Origin: Streptomyces sp. A1277
GTDB lineage: Bacteria > Actinomycetota > Actinomycetes > Streptomycetales > Streptomycetaceae
DNA length: 58,601 nucleotides
NCBI RefSeq assembly: GCF_004795015.1
Contig: NZ_SSBI01000053.1
Coordinates: 1 to 58,601 of the forward strand
Direction of reading: 5' to 3'
The position numbers and the translations under genes are program-made. Below the pieces are notes generated by a model, which had not been told where the DNA came from, did no database searches, and saw only the letters and a list, made by a program, of their open reading frames with translations. Shown one piece after another: positions 40,095 to 48,713 of this stretch. The stretch's first letter is position 1. Each line of letters opens with the position of its first letter.

Positions 40095-40796
40095 ATGAAG
40101 TACGTGCTGTTCATCGCCACCGACCCCGCCGGAGAGCCGGCCGACGAGAACCCCGGCGCGTGGGTCGAGAAGTGGAACGGCCGCGGTGTCCGCCTGGAGG
40201 GGATGCCGCTCAAGCCCGTCACCGAGACCAGGACGGTCCGCGCGCGCGGGGACCGGGTGCTGGTCACCGACGGCCCGTTCGCCGAGACGACCGAGTGGAT
40301 CGCCGGGTACGACCTCCTGGAGGCCGCGGACCTGGACGAGGCGATCGAAGTCGCCGCCTCGCACCCGATGGCGGCCGCCGGCCGCATCGAGATCCGCCCG
40401 GTCCAACCGCTCGACCTGGGCCCCGGCACCGGGAACGTCCCGCACGAGGGCGACGCACCGGCCTCCCGCTTCCTCGGCATCCTGCGGACGGACCCGAGCG
40501 CACCGCCCTTCACCCCCGACCCCGCCGCGGTGGCCGCCTGGGTCCGCGACGGCCTCGCCTCCGGCCGCTACCTCGGCGGCGAGCACCTGCGCCCCGTCCA
40601 GGACGCCACCCTCGTGCGCCGCCGCGAGGGCGAACTCCTGATCACCGACGGCGCCTACGCGGACGTGCCGGAGTGGGTGACCGGCCTCGTCTTCGTGGAC
40701 GGGACCTGGCAGGAAGCGGTGGACTACCTCGCCCGCTGCCCCATGGCCCGGTCCGGGACCGCCGAACTGCGGGAGTTCTGGACGGACTTCTCGTGA
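40095..40796 (+). CDS. YCII-domain (DGPF) protein, two fused copies
   Basis: 233-residue cytosolic protein with two YCII-related domains in tandem. The first (residues 1-105) has MKYVLFIATDP and VLVTDGPFAETTEWIAGYDL. The second (about 123-233) has RFLGILRTDP and LLITDGAYADVPEWVTGL, where DGPF is changed to DGAY. DGPF proteins are the standard partners of ECF42 sigma factors. ATG 40095 has GGAG upstream and the stop overlaps the sigma gene (GTGA). It may sense a metabolite and modulate the sigma factor. An unfused single domain is more usual. Confidence 0.9.
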   Translation: MKYVLFIATDPAGEPADENPGAWVEKWNGRGVRLEGMPLKPVTETRTVRARGDRVLVTDGPFAETTEWIAGYDLLEAADLDEAIEVAASHPMAAAGRIEIRPVQPLDLGPGTGNVPHEGDAPASRFLGILRTDPSAPPFTPDPAAVAAWVRDGLASGRYLGGEHLRPVQDATLVRRREGELLITDGAYADVPEWVTGLVFVDGTWQEAVDYLARCPMARSGTAELREFWTDFS

Positions 40797-42100
40797 GTTC
40801 CGGGCCGGCAGAGGTGCGGGCGGCGCTCGCCGGGGCGTACCGCGACGAGTGGGGCGTCGTCTTCGGCACGCTGGTGCGCCTGACCGGCGACTGGGAGCTG
40901 GCCGAGGACTGCGCGCAGGACGCGTTCGCCCGCGCCCTGCCGGCCTGGGAGCGCGACGGGGTGCCGGACAGGCCGGGCGCGTGGCTGGTGACCGCCGCCC
41001 GCCACCGAGCCGTCGACGTCCTGCGCCGCCGCACGACCGAGCGCGGCAAGCTGGCCGAGGTCGCGGAGCTGGCGGAGGCGGAGAGTTCCGACGTCGCGGA
41101 GAGCGCCGAGGCCGCCGCGCTGGAGGCCGCCCGCGGACCGCGGCCCGCCGAGGACGAGCGGCTGCGGCTGATCTTCACCTGCTGCCACCCGGCGCTCCCG
41201 CTCGAAGCCCGGGTGGCCCTCACCCTGCGGGCGGTCGGCGGCCTCACGACGCGCGAGATCGCCCGCGCCTTCCTGGTCGGCGAGGACACCGTCTCGCAGC
41301 GCGTCCTGCGCGCCAAGCGCAAGATCGCGGCGGCCGGAATCCCATACCGGGTGCCGCCCCCCGGGGCACGCGCCGAACGGCTGGGCGGGGTCCTCGCCGT
41401 CATCTACCTGGTCTTCACCGAGGGGTACGCGCCCAGCGACGGCAGCACCACCCGCGACCGGCTCGCCGAGGAGGCCGTCCGGCTCGCCCGGCTCGTCGCC
41501 GCCGAGGCACCGGACGAACCGGAGGCGCGCGGCCTGCTCGCCCTGCTCCTGATCCAGCACTCCCGGCGCGCCGCCCGGCTCGACGCGGACGGCGGCCTCG
41601 TCACGCTGGAACACCAGGACCGGACGCGCTGGGACCGCGCCCTGATCACCGAGGGCGCCGCCCTCGCCCGGGAAGCGGAGGCAACGGGCGGCCCCTACGC
41701 GCTCCAGGCGGCCATCGCCGCGCGGCACGCCCTCGCCCCGGCCGCCGCCGCGACCGACTGGGCGGCGATCGTGGCCCTGTACGACCGCCTCCTCGCCCTG
41801 CGTACGAACCCGGTCGTCGCCCTCAACCGCGCGGTCGCCCTCGGCATGCGCGACGGCCCGCAGGCCCAGCTGGACGCCGTCGACGCACTGGGCACGCCGA
41901 AGGAGCTGACCGGCCACCACGCCCTGCCCGCCGTCCGCGCGGACGCGCTGCGCCGCCTCGGCCGTACCGGGGAGGCCGCGCGGATGTACGAGGCGGCGAG
42001 GGCCGCCGCCCCGAACGAGGCGGTCGCGCGGGAGTACGCGCGGCGGCTCGCCGAGCCCACCGGCCCCGGTCGTACCGGGCCGAACGGAAGCACCCACTGA
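40793..42100 (+). CDS. ECF42-type RNA polymerase sigma factor
   Basis: 435-residue extracytoplasmic-function sigma factor with a long C-terminal extension. Region 2 is seen in GDWELAEDCAQDAFARALPAW and WLVTAARHRAVDVLRRR; region 4 in LRLIFTCCHPALPLEARVAL, GGLTTREIARAFLVGEDTV and QRVLRAKRKI. The remaining 235 residues form helical repeats (SnoaL-free, TPR-like; DUF6596) that, in this group, control activity in place of an anti-sigma factor. Translational coupling to a DGPF/YCII gene is the ECF42 hallmark. Start GTG 40793. Confidence 0.92.
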   Translation: MSSGPAEVRAALAGAYRDEWGVVFGTLVRLTGDWELAEDCAQDAFARALPAWERDGVPDRPGAWLVTAARHRAVDVLRRRTTERGKLAEVAELAEAESSDVAESAEAAALEAARGPRPAEDERLRLIFTCCHPALPLEARVALTLRAVGGLTTREIARAFLVGEDTVSQRVLRAKRKIAAAGIPYRVPPPGARAERLGGVLAVIYLVFTEGYAPSDGSTTRDRLAEEAVRLARLVAAEAPDEPEARGLLALLLIQHSRRAARLDADGGLVTLEHQDRTRWDRALITEGAALAREAEATGGPYALQAAIAARHALAPAAAATDWAAIVALYDRLLALRTNPVVALNRAVALGMRDGPQAQLDAVDALGTPKELTGHHALPAVRADALRRLGRTGEAARMYEAARAAAPNEAVAREYARRLAEPTGPGRTGPNGSTH

Positions 42101-42116
42101 AGGGAAACGTATCGCC

Positions 42117-42719
42117 GTGGCCGATGCCCACCACGAGGAAGTGCTCGCCCGGATCGCCAAGGGGCTCGTCTACACCGAGACCGAGGCGGCCTTCCTGGCC
42201 CCCCGCCGCCGCGAGGACCAGATCTTCGCCTACAACCACACACCCCCGAGCGAAGCGGAGAAGCGCCGGGAGCTCCTGGTCGAGATCCTCGCCTCCGTCG
42301 GCGAACGCACCGTGCTCCTGCCCCCGTTCCACGCGGCATTCGGCAGCAACGTCCACATCGGCGACGACTTCTTCGGCAACGTGAACCTGACGTTCGTGGA
42401 CGACGTGGACATCCGCATCGGCGACGACGTGATGATCGCCCCCAGCGTGACCCTGACCACGACGGGCCACCCGGTCCACCCCGCGCGCCGCGCGGACTTC
42501 GGCCGGTTCTCCGAACCGATCGTGATCGAGGACAAGGTGTGGATCGGCAGCAACGCGGTGGTCCTGCCCGGCGTCCGCATCGGCTACGGGTCGGTCGTCG
42601 GCGCCGGCAGCGTCGTCAGCCGCAGCATCCCTCCGATGAGTGTCGCCCTCGGAACGCCCTGCCGGGTGGTCCGCCCCGTCACGGACGAGGACCTGGCCGC
42701 GCGTACGACGGGCCCGTAG
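42117..42719 (+). CDS. Sugar O-acetyltransferase (hexapeptide-repeat, LacA/Maa type)
   Basis: 200-residue cytosolic acetyltransferase. After the Mac domain (EEVLARIAKGLVYTETEA) come left-handed beta-helix hexapeptide repeats (VHIGDDFFGNVNLTFVDDVD, IRIGDDVMIAPSVTL) with the catalytic His in TTTGHPVHPARR, and VWIGSNAVVLPGVRIGYGSV. It transfers acetyl from acetyl-CoA to maltose- or galactoside-like sugars. GTG 42117 is 16 bases after the sigma gene stop and is probably in its transcript, although a link in function is not obvious. Confidence 0.93.
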   Translation: MADAHHEEVLARIAKGLVYTETEAAFLAPRRREDQIFAYNHTPPSEAEKRRELLVEILASVGERTVLLPPFHAAFGSNVHIGDDFFGNVNLTFVDDVDIRIGDDVMIAPSVTLTTTGHPVHPARRADFGRFSEPIVIEDKVWIGSNAVVLPGVRIGYGSVVGAGSVVSRSIPPMSVALGTPCRVVRPVTDEDLAARTTGP

Positions 42720-42742
42720 CCCGCTGCGCCACGGGCCGCCCG

Positions 42743-44758
42743 TCACTTCACGATCAGATACCGCTGTGCGCTGCCGCCGCTGACGCAGACGGTGCTGTTG
42801 CAGGTGGAGGTGTCCGCGGTGTGCACGATCCAGAGGTAGATGCCGGGGGACGGCGGGGTGTACGAGGTGGAGGACGCGCCCTCCTGCCAGGGGAGGTTCT
42901 TCCACTCACCGCCCGGCAGCTGCACGGAGACGTACGACTGGTCGCCCTCCGCCTCCCAGCGCAGGGTGACCGGCTCCCCGGCCCTGGCGACGGCCTGGTC
43001 CGCGGGCGCCACGGGACGCGGAACGTCCGGGGCGTCGCGGACCGGGTTGGCCGTCGAAGCCCCCTTCGCGCGGACGAACAGATACCGGTCCTCGGACCAC
43101 CCGCCGGAGGGCTTCCCTTCGGCGTCGCCGGTACGCGCGGTGTTGACCTGCCACCGGTACAGCCCCTCGTGCGTGGGGGTGAAGGCGCACGACGTGCTGG
43201 TCATCCAGGCGGAGAACTGGTGCTCGTCGTCACGGGAGACGGCCACACTCGACCTCCCGGCCACGTGGTCCCAGCGCAGCGTGACCGACTCGCCGAGCCC
43301 GATGACCGTCCGGTCGGCGGGCCCGAGGGGCACGGGCGCGTGCGGCGTCCCGCTCGGCACCTCGACCAGGGGCCCCGGGGTCGAGGAGTCCTTGCCGCCG
43401 TCGCCGTCGGAGGGGAAGCAGTCCGCGGGCTTGGCGGACGCGCCGGGCTTGGCGGACGCGCCGGGTTCGGCGGACGCGCCGGGTTTGGCGGATGAGCCGG
43501 AGTCGTCGCCGTCCCGCAGGAGCAGGGGTACGCATACGGCGGCGGCGGCGACGAGGACGAGCGCGAGGGGGATCAGGAGCCGGGGGAGGCGGCGCCTGGG
43601 GCCGGGGGAGGGGCTGTTGTCGCGGAAGGCGGCGGGGGCGGTGAGGGTGGGGGTGTACGGGGGTACGCCGGGCTGCGGCGCGGGGGCGGGGGTGAGGGCG
43701 GGCGCGGGGGTGGGGGAGACGGGCTTCACGTTGGTCGGGGGCGGCGGGGCCGGGGGGTCCGCCGCCGGAGCGCCTGGGACTGCTGGAGCGGCCGGGACTG
43801 CCGGAGCACCCGGGACCTTCGGAGCACCCGGGACCTCCGCCGCTGGAGCACCCGGGACCTCCGGAGCCCCCGGCCCCTCCGCACCCGGCACCCCGCCCGC
43901 CACCGCCCGGAACCGCGGCGGAAGCCACGCGCCCCCGGCCGTCTCCGCGTCGTCGGCGGGCAGGGCGAACCGCTCCAGCAGCTCGGCCGGCGTCGGCCGG
44001 TCGGAGGGATAGCGGGCCAGGCAGGCGGCGACCGTGGGACGCAGGCTCTCCGGGACGGCGGCGAGGTCGGGCTCGTGGTGCATGACCCGGTAGAGCATCA
44101 CCTGCGCGTCCCCGACCTGCCCGAAGGGCGCGCACCCGGCGGCGTGGCCGAGGACGTGACCGAGGCTGAACACGTCGCAGGCGGGTCCGATCTCCCTGCC
44201 CGCGATCTGCTCGGGCGCCATGTAGCCGGGGGTGCCGACGACCACCTGCGTACGGGTGATCGCGGTCCCGTCCAGGGCCCGCGCGATGCCGAAGTCGATG
44301 ACGCGGGGGCCGTCGTCGGCGAGCAGGACGTTGGACGGCTTGAGGTCGCGGTGCACGAGCCCGGCGGCGTGGATGGCGTCCAGCGCCTCGGCGAGCCCCG
44401 CGCCGAGCACCCGCAACGCCGCTTCCGGCAGCGGCCCGTGGGCGGCGACGGCCTCCGCGAGCGAAGGCCCGGGGATGTAGGCGGTGACCAGCCAGGGCGG
44501 ATCGCCCTCGGGGTCCGCGTCGACCACCTGGGCGGTGTGGAACCCGCCGACCTGCCGCACGGCCGCCGACTCGTGGACGAAGCGCCGGCGGAACTCGGGA
44601 TCGGCGGCCAGCTCCCGGTGTACGCACTTCACGGCGACCAGCCGCCCGCCCGGCGACCGCCCCAGGAACACGGTGCCCATCCCGCCGCTGCCCAGCCGCC
44701 CGAGCAGCCGGTACCGGCCACCGACCACCGTTGGATCAGTGGCACGCAACTCCTGCAC
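42743..44758 (-). CDS. Receptor-type Ser/Thr protein kinase (PknB family)
   Basis: 671-residue membrane kinase. The cytoplasmic kinase domain (about 16-270) has GSGGMG, Lys44 in VAVKCV, HRDLKPSN with Asp138, DFG at 155-157 and YMAPEQ. A Pro/Ala-rich juxtamembrane linker of about 130 residues leads to one membrane helix (LLIPLALVLVAAAAVCVPLLL). Outside are an AKPGAS repeat and two related beta-sandwich domains (LGESVTLRWDHVAGRSSVAV and AGEPVTLRWEAEGDQSYVSV). GTG 44758 with GGGGGAA upstream is the best start. The outer domains probably sense a ligand. Confidence 0.93.
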   Translation of the reverse strand: MQELRATDPTVVGGRYRLLGRLGSGGMGTVFLGRSPGGRLVAVKCVHRELAADPEFRRRFVHESAAVRQVGGFHTAQVVDADPEGDPPWLVTAYIPGPSLAEAVAAHGPLPEAALRVLGAGLAEALDAIHAAGLVHRDLKPSNVLLADDGPRVIDFGIARALDGTAITRTQVVVGTPGYMAPEQIAGREIGPACDVFSLGHVLGHAAGCAPFGQVGDAQVMLYRVMHHEPDLAAVPESLRPTVAACLARYPSDRPTPAELLERFALPADDAETAGGAWLPPRFRAVAGGVPGAEGPGAPEVPGAPAAEVPGAPKVPGAPAVPAAPAVPGAPAADPPAPPPPTNVKPVSPTPAPALTPAPAPQPGVPPYTPTLTAPAAFRDNSPSPGPRRRLPRLLIPLALVLVAAAAVCVPLLLRDGDDSGSSAKPGASAEPGASAKPGASAKPADCFPSDGDGGKDSSTPGPLVEVPSGTPHAPVPLGPADRTVIGLGESVTLRWDHVAGRSSVAVSRDDEHQFSAWMTSTSCAFTPTHEGLYRWQVNTARTGDAEGKPSGGWSEDRYLFVRAKGASTANPVRDAPDVPRPVAPADQAVARAGEPVTLRWEAEGDQSYVSVQLPGGEWKNLPWQEGASSTSYTPPSPGIYLWIVHTADTSTCNSTVCVSGGSAQRYLIVK
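43428..43499. repeat. Four tandem 18-bp coding repeats in the kinase gene
   Basis: 18-bp units at 43428, 43446, 43464 and 43482 encode the six-residue repeat GASAKP (one copy GASAEP) just outside the membrane helix of the kinase. Confidence 0.92.
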
Positions 44759-44893
44759 GACATTCCCCCGTTGAGCCGACACGTAGCAGCCGATCCCGCC
44801 GGGGCGCGCACCCGCGACGAGTGCCACTCATCCCATGGCCCGCCGCCGCATGCTGTCAAGCGGCGGCGCGGCCCGTGGGTGCCGGATCAGGCC

Positions 44894-45250
44894 CTACCAG
44901 GCCCCGTGGTGGAGCACGCCCAGGATCAGGGCGGCCACCGCCGTGGCGAGGAACACGATCCCGCCGACGATGTTGCGGGAGCCCACCCGCAGATGGGCGA
45001 TGATCGCGCCGATGAAGTAGAGGATGAGCCCGGACGCGGCGAGGGTGCCGAGCAGCGGCACGGCGAGTCCGGCCAGCAGCCCCACGGTCCCGGCGGCCAG
45101 CAACATGCCCAGAAGCGGAACGTACTTGCGGGGGATGCCCTTCATGTCGGCCTGGGACTTGGGGTATTCGTGGCCGATCAGGTAGGTCACGGCCGCCGCG
45201 CCGTTGAAGAAGATGCCGAGGATGGTGACCGTGAGGTATGCGGTGCGCAT
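44894..45250 (-). CDS. DoxX-like small membrane protein
   Basis: 118-residue protein with four membrane helices (about residues 3-24, 47-66, 69-88, 95-114) and the loop HEYPKSQADMKGIPRKYVPL. Its shape matches DoxX-like proteins (DoxX_2), which are quinone-linked or redox-associated membrane proteins of uncertain role. ATG 45250. It has its own transcription unit. No partner genes are visible. Confidence 0.8.
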   Translation of the reverse strand: MRTAYLTVTILGIFFNGAAAVTYLIGHEYPKSQADMKGIPRKYVPLLGMLLAAGTVGLLAGLAVPLLGTLAASGLILYFIGAIIAHLRVGSRNIVGGIVFLATAVAALILGVLHHGAW

Positions 45251-45434
45251 GAATTTTCTCCGCTTCTGAGGGGGAGGTGCCGCCGGTCGCCCCGAGAAGG
45301 GACGTCGCTCTCCCGACCTGACGATCGACGCCCCTGTTCCGTGAGGTCGCGGACCGTCCGGGAGGTCGTGATCACGGACACACCTTCGGGCCCGGCCGCG
45401 CGAGCCGCCCGCCCGGGGCCATCGAAGTCAGGCC

Positions 45435-46367
45435 CTACGGACGCTCGGTGAGCAATTCCGCCAGCCGGTCCGCGAACGCGGTGATCCACTCCAGCTCCGG
45501 CCCGCCCCGCGCGACCCGGAAGCCGTGCCGCCGCGCCCAGAACGCGGCCTGCACGGCATGCAACTGCGCCCAGCGCCGCACGCGTTCGCGATCGAGCTCG
45601 GCCGCGTCCGCGAACACGTCCACGATGCGGTGAACGGCCCTGCCGAGGTCATCCGCCTCCGCGAGGCTGAAGGCCCGGGACTTCAGCAACGTACCGCCGT
45701 CGTACGCGGGGTCGCCCACGTACCCCTTGGGATCGACGGCCAGCCACGGCTCGCGCTCGGCCCGCAGGATGTTGCGGCCGTGCAGGTCGCCGTGCACGAG
45801 GGTGTCCGGCTGGTCCCGGCCCAGCTCCCGCACGGTCGCGTGGGCGGCCTCCAGCACCGGCCGAGGCAACGCGTGCGTCAGCTCGGCGGCGTCCTTCCGC
45901 AGCTCCTCCTCCCACTCCCCGGCCCGGTCGCTCAGCCGGGGCAGCCCGGCCGGCGCGGGCACGGCCAGCCGCCGCCCGAGCCGCGCGGCGACGGTCACCA
46001 CCTCGTCCCCGTCCGCCACCTCCGCCAGGGTCTGCGGCCGGGCCCGCTCCAGCAGCATCGCGTACCGCGCGTCGTCCCTCTCGTACAGCGCGACGGCCCC
46101 CCGCCCGCCCCACGCGACGAACGCGTCCGGCTCGTGGTCGTTGCCGGGATGCGGAAAGGACACCTTCAGCACGGCGGGCGGCGTACCGGGCCGCCGTACG
46201 GGAACGATGAGGCCGACACCCCCGTACATGACCTCCCCGTCCGGCACGCAGGCCCAGCGCCCGGTCAACTCCTCCACCAGCCTTGGCAGTTCCCCGAGCC
46301 AGGCCGAGCCTGCCTCACCCTCCCGCGCGACGGTGGTCCGCGCGAACTCCTCCGGAATCACGACCAT
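45435..46367 (-). CDS. Aminoglycoside/hydroxyurea phosphotransferase-like kinase (APH(6) type)
   Basis: 310-residue small-molecule kinase. The catalytic loop is LVHGDLHGRNIL and the metal-binding loop is LAVDPKGYVGDPAYD, the exact pattern of streptomycin 6-kinases and hydroxyurea phosphotransferase. The N-terminal nucleotide lobe has GGVGLIVPVRRP and AVLKVSFPHPGNDHEPDA. ATG 46367. Real resistance cannot be claimed without a biosynthetic context; many chromosomal homologues have unknown substrates. Confidence 0.88.
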   Translation of the reverse strand: MVVIPEEFARTTVAREGEAGSAWLGELPRLVEELTGRWACVPDGEVMYGGVGLIVPVRRPGTPPAVLKVSFPHPGNDHEPDAFVAWGGRGAVALYERDDARYAMLLERARPQTLAEVADGDEVVTVAARLGRRLAVPAPAGLPRLSDRAGEWEEELRKDAAELTHALPRPVLEAAHATVRELGRDQPDTLVHGDLHGRNILRAEREPWLAVDPKGYVGDPAYDGGTLLKSRAFSLAEADDLGRAVHRIVDVFADAAELDRERVRRWAQLHAVQAAFWARRHGFRVARGGPELEWITAFADRLAELLTERP

Positions 46368-46467
46368 CCGGGCACCCTACGCGCGGCGGCGCCGCAGACG
46401 GGCCCCGCGCCCGGTTGTCCGCCGGCCGCTGCGGCTGCGGCTGCGGCTGCGGTGCGAGGATGGCGGC

Positions 46468-47187
46468 ATGTTGCAGGTCTGTCTCAACGGCGCTCGAAGC
46501 CGCGCCGAGTGCTCCCATCTGCCGGTCACCCCGGACGAGCTCGCCGCAGCGGCCCGGGAGGCCGTCGCCGCCGGCGCCACCGATATCCATCTGCACCCCA
46601 AGGACCGCCACGGTCAGGACACGCTGGACGCCACCGCAGTCGCCGCCGCCGTCCATGCGGTGCGGGCCGCCGTCCCGGGCGTCCCCCTCGGGGTCACCAC
46701 CGGCGCCTGGGCCACGCCCGACCCCCGGGCCCGTGCCGCGCAGGTCCGGGCCTGGACCGTGCTGCCCGACCACGCCTCCGTCAACTGGCACGAGGAGGGC
46801 GCCGACCACGTCGCCGCCGCCCTGCTGGACCGGGGGATCGGCATCGAGGCCGGCGTCTTCTCCGGTACCCCCGCGGCACAGCGGTTCCTTGCCTGGCCCG
46901 ACTCCCACCGGGTCCTGCGCGTCCTGGCCGAGATCACCGAGACCGCCCCGCAGGACGCGGTGCACGCGGCGGCGGGCCTGCTGGACGACCTCGCATCGGC
47001 TGCCGCGCCGGTCCTCCTGCACGGCGAGGACGCCACCGCCTGGCCCCTCCTCCACCTCGCGGCCTCCCGCAGCCTGGACACCCGCATCGGCCTTGAGGAC
47101 ACGCTCCACCTCCCCGACAGCAGCCCCGCCCCGAACAACGCCGCCCTCGTCCGGGCAGCCCGCGAGGCCATCCAGCACGCGCCGTGA
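46468..47187 (+). CDS. BKACE (3-keto-5-aminohexanoate cleavage) family protein, short form
   Basis: 239-residue cytosolic protein of the beta-keto acid cleavage enzyme superfamily, TIM-barrel. It begins MLQVCLNGARSRAECSHLPV. TDIHLHPKDRHG carries two metal-ligand His, LGVTTGAW and HASVNWHEEGADHVA follow, and IGLEDTL with a final helix ends it. Family members are normally about 270-300 residues, so several loops are shortened. Known members condense beta-keto acids with acetyl-CoA; the substrate here is unknown. ATG 46468 is preceded by a GCTGCG hexamer run. Confidence 0.85.
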   Translation: MLQVCLNGARSRAECSHLPVTPDELAAAAREAVAAGATDIHLHPKDRHGQDTLDATAVAAAVHAVRAAVPGVPLGVTTGAWATPDPRARAAQVRAWTVLPDHASVNWHEEGADHVAAALLDRGIGIEAGVFSGTPAAQRFLAWPDSHRVLRVLAEITETAPQDAVHAAAGLLDDLASAAAPVLLHGEDATAWPLLHLAASRSLDTRIGLEDTLHLPDSSPAPNNAALVRAAREAIQHAP

Positions 47188-47225
47188 ACGGTCTGCCCGA
47201 AGGGGCGGCTGCCGGAGCGCTCGGG

Positions 47226-47426
47226 TCAGACGGTGCCGGCCTGGACGCCTGCGACGAACGAGGAGAAGGCGTCGGCGGAGACGTTCAGGACGGGGCCGTT
47301 CGCCTGCTTGGAGTCACGGACGGGGACGATGCCGGACGTGGCGGCGAGGTTGGCGGCAATCTCGACGCAGTTGCCGCCGTTCGTGCTGTACGAGGACTTG
47401 TACCAACGGGGGGATTCGTTCGTCAC
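47226..47426 (-). CDS. DUF397 protein (copy 1)
   Basis: 66-residue DUF397 protein: PRWYKSSYSTNGGNCVEIAA at the start, VPVRDSKQANGPVL in the middle and FSSFVAGVQAG at the end. Such proteins pair with XRE/DUF5753 regulators in Streptomyces and modulate them in development and antibiotic control (WhiJ/AbaA-type loci). GTG 47426. It is nearly identical to the next gene at 47583 and probably arose by tandem duplication. Confidence 0.92.
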   Translation of the reverse strand: MTNESPRWYKSSYSTNGGNCVEIAANLAATSGIVPVRDSKQANGPVLNVSADAFSSFVAGVQAGTV

Positions 47427-47582
47427 GGGGGTGCCCCTTCGCAGTCGGCTGATCTCGGTACTGGCGCCGATGGTAGGCCGCGGGGACGGGCGCACGAGGG
47501 CTTTCGCGTGCACGGTGCCCGAACGGGCAGCAAGACGCCCCACCGCGCTCGGCACGATGGGGCGAATGCCGAAACGCTCGGG

Positions 47583-47783
47583 TCAGACGGTGCCGGCCTG
47601 GACGCCTGCGACGAACGAGGAGAAGGCGTCGGCGGAGACGTTCACGATGGGGCCGTTCGCCTGCTTGGAGTCACGGACGGGGACGATCCCGCGCGTGGCG
47701 GCGAGGTTGGCGGCAATCTCGATGCAGTTGCCACCGTTCGAGCTGTACGAGGACTTGTACCAACGGGGGGATTCGGTAGTCAC
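47583..47783 (-). CDS. DUF397 protein (copy 2), coupled to an XRE regulator
   Basis: 66-residue paralogue of the previous gene, differing at seven residues (for example MTTESP, SSNGGNCIE, TRGIVP, GPIVNV). Its GTG start overlaps the stop codon of the upstream XRE gene by four bases, so this copy is the translationally coupled and probably ancestral partner. The function is taken from the family: a small acidic partner of XRE/DUF5753 regulators. Confidence 0.94.
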   Translation of the reverse strand: MTTESPRWYKSSYSSNGGNCIEIAANLAATRGIVPVRDSKQANGPIVNVSADAFSSFVAGVQAGTV

Positions 47784-48622
47784 GGTGTGCCCTTTCGCAA
47801 CTGGCTGATCTTGGCCACTGAGGCTGCCTGAGACAGCGCCTCGCCTTGGAGTTGATGGTAGGTCATGAGCATGGGCATCACGAACGATGATTCCCGTTCG
47901 ACGCGCCCCTGCGCCTGCGATTCCGCGTATGCGACGACGGAACGATCAGCCAGTGTGAGGACGTTGACGGGGAGGTCAAACGCCCTTCGCGCACCTATGG
48001 CGAACGGCGATACGTGTACGAACCAGTTGGGGCGCGAGGCCAGCTCCTCCAGCCGCTGTAGCTGGGCGTTCATGACCTCCGGGCCACCGACGGCCTGATG
48101 AAGGCAGCTCTCGTCCATGACGACGAAGAGCATGGGCGGCCGTGGTCGCACGAGCACCGCCTGCCGTTCCATCAGGACCGAGACGCGCTCCTCAGCCTGT
48201 TCGGAGGTGATGGAGCCCCTTTGCACGGCACCGTCAGCCACGGCCTGTGCGTACTCCGGTGTCTGCATCAGGCCGGGGACGAGCCCGATGTCAAACAGCC
48301 TGATCTCCACTGCCCGACCCTCGTACCCGACGTACTCCGGAAAGCCCTCCAGCAGGCTGCCGTGCTTCATCTCCCGCCATTCGCGCTCGAACGAGTCGGG
48401 CGTACCGACCAGATCGAACGCAACGTCAACCTTGCGCGAGAACGGCAGGGTTGCTGACTTGCGACCAGTTTCGATCGCCGAGATGTGCCGTCCGGTGCAG
48501 CCGACCAGAGAGGCAAGATGATCCTGAATCCAGCCGCGCTGCTCGCGCACTCTGCGTAAACGCGCGCCGTAGGCCGCCTGCGGCGACGCGTCCGGATTCA
48601 GCTCCTTGATGTTGACCAACAT
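47780..48622 (-). CDS. XRE family regulator with DUF5753 domain
   Basis: 280-residue DNA-binding regulator. The helix-turn-helix (about residues 18-60) is YGARLRRVREQRGWIQDHLA, then VGCTGRHISAIETGRK. The DUF5753 domain follows: SLLEGFPEYVGYEGRAVEIR, LVPGLMQTPEYAQAV, ERQAVLVRPRPPMLFVVMDE and ALSQAASVAKISQL. ATG 48622 (AGGGAGG upstream) or GTG 48640 may be the start. Coupled to DUF397 copy 2 and divergent from the putative RiPP operon, which it may control. Confidence 0.94.
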   Translation of the reverse strand: MLVNIKELNPDASPQAAYGARLRRVREQRGWIQDHLASLVGCTGRHISAIETGRKSATLPFSRKVDVAFDLVGTPDSFEREWREMKHGSLLEGFPEYVGYEGRAVEIRLFDIGLVPGLMQTPEYAQAVADGAVQRGSITSEQAEERVSVLMERQAVLVRPRPPMLFVVMDESCLHQAVGGPEVMNAQLQRLEELASRPNWFVHVSPFAIGARRAFDLPVNVLTLADRSVVAYAESQAQGRVERESSFVMPMLMTYHQLQGEALSQAASVAKISQLRKGTP

Positions 48623-48713
48623 GCCCTCCCTGGCAGCCACGTTGCTGACCGTGTGAGGCTAGGCCACGCTGAGTGCTCCTGGTAGTGAAACCGCTACGGA
48701 GGGACACGAAAGC

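Larger units (their letters stand above)
47226..47793. repeat. Tandem duplication of the DUF397 segment (period 357 bp)
   Basis: Sequences from 47222 and from 47579 onward are almost identical for over 200 bases (both start GGGTCAGACGGTGCCGGCCT), covering each DUF397 gene and part of its ribosome site. The 140 bases between the copies are not duplicated. Confidence 0.9.

Noticed and set aside
39879..40586. An acidic Asp/Glu/Gly repeat protein on the minus strand
   Set aside because: It is a translation of the 9-bp minisatellite plus the antisense of the YCII gene, with no ribosome site or conserved domain.
45435..46367. Streptomycin resistance gene of a biosynthetic cluster
   Set aside because: The kinase has APH(6) motifs, but no aminoglycoside biosynthetic genes lie nearby.
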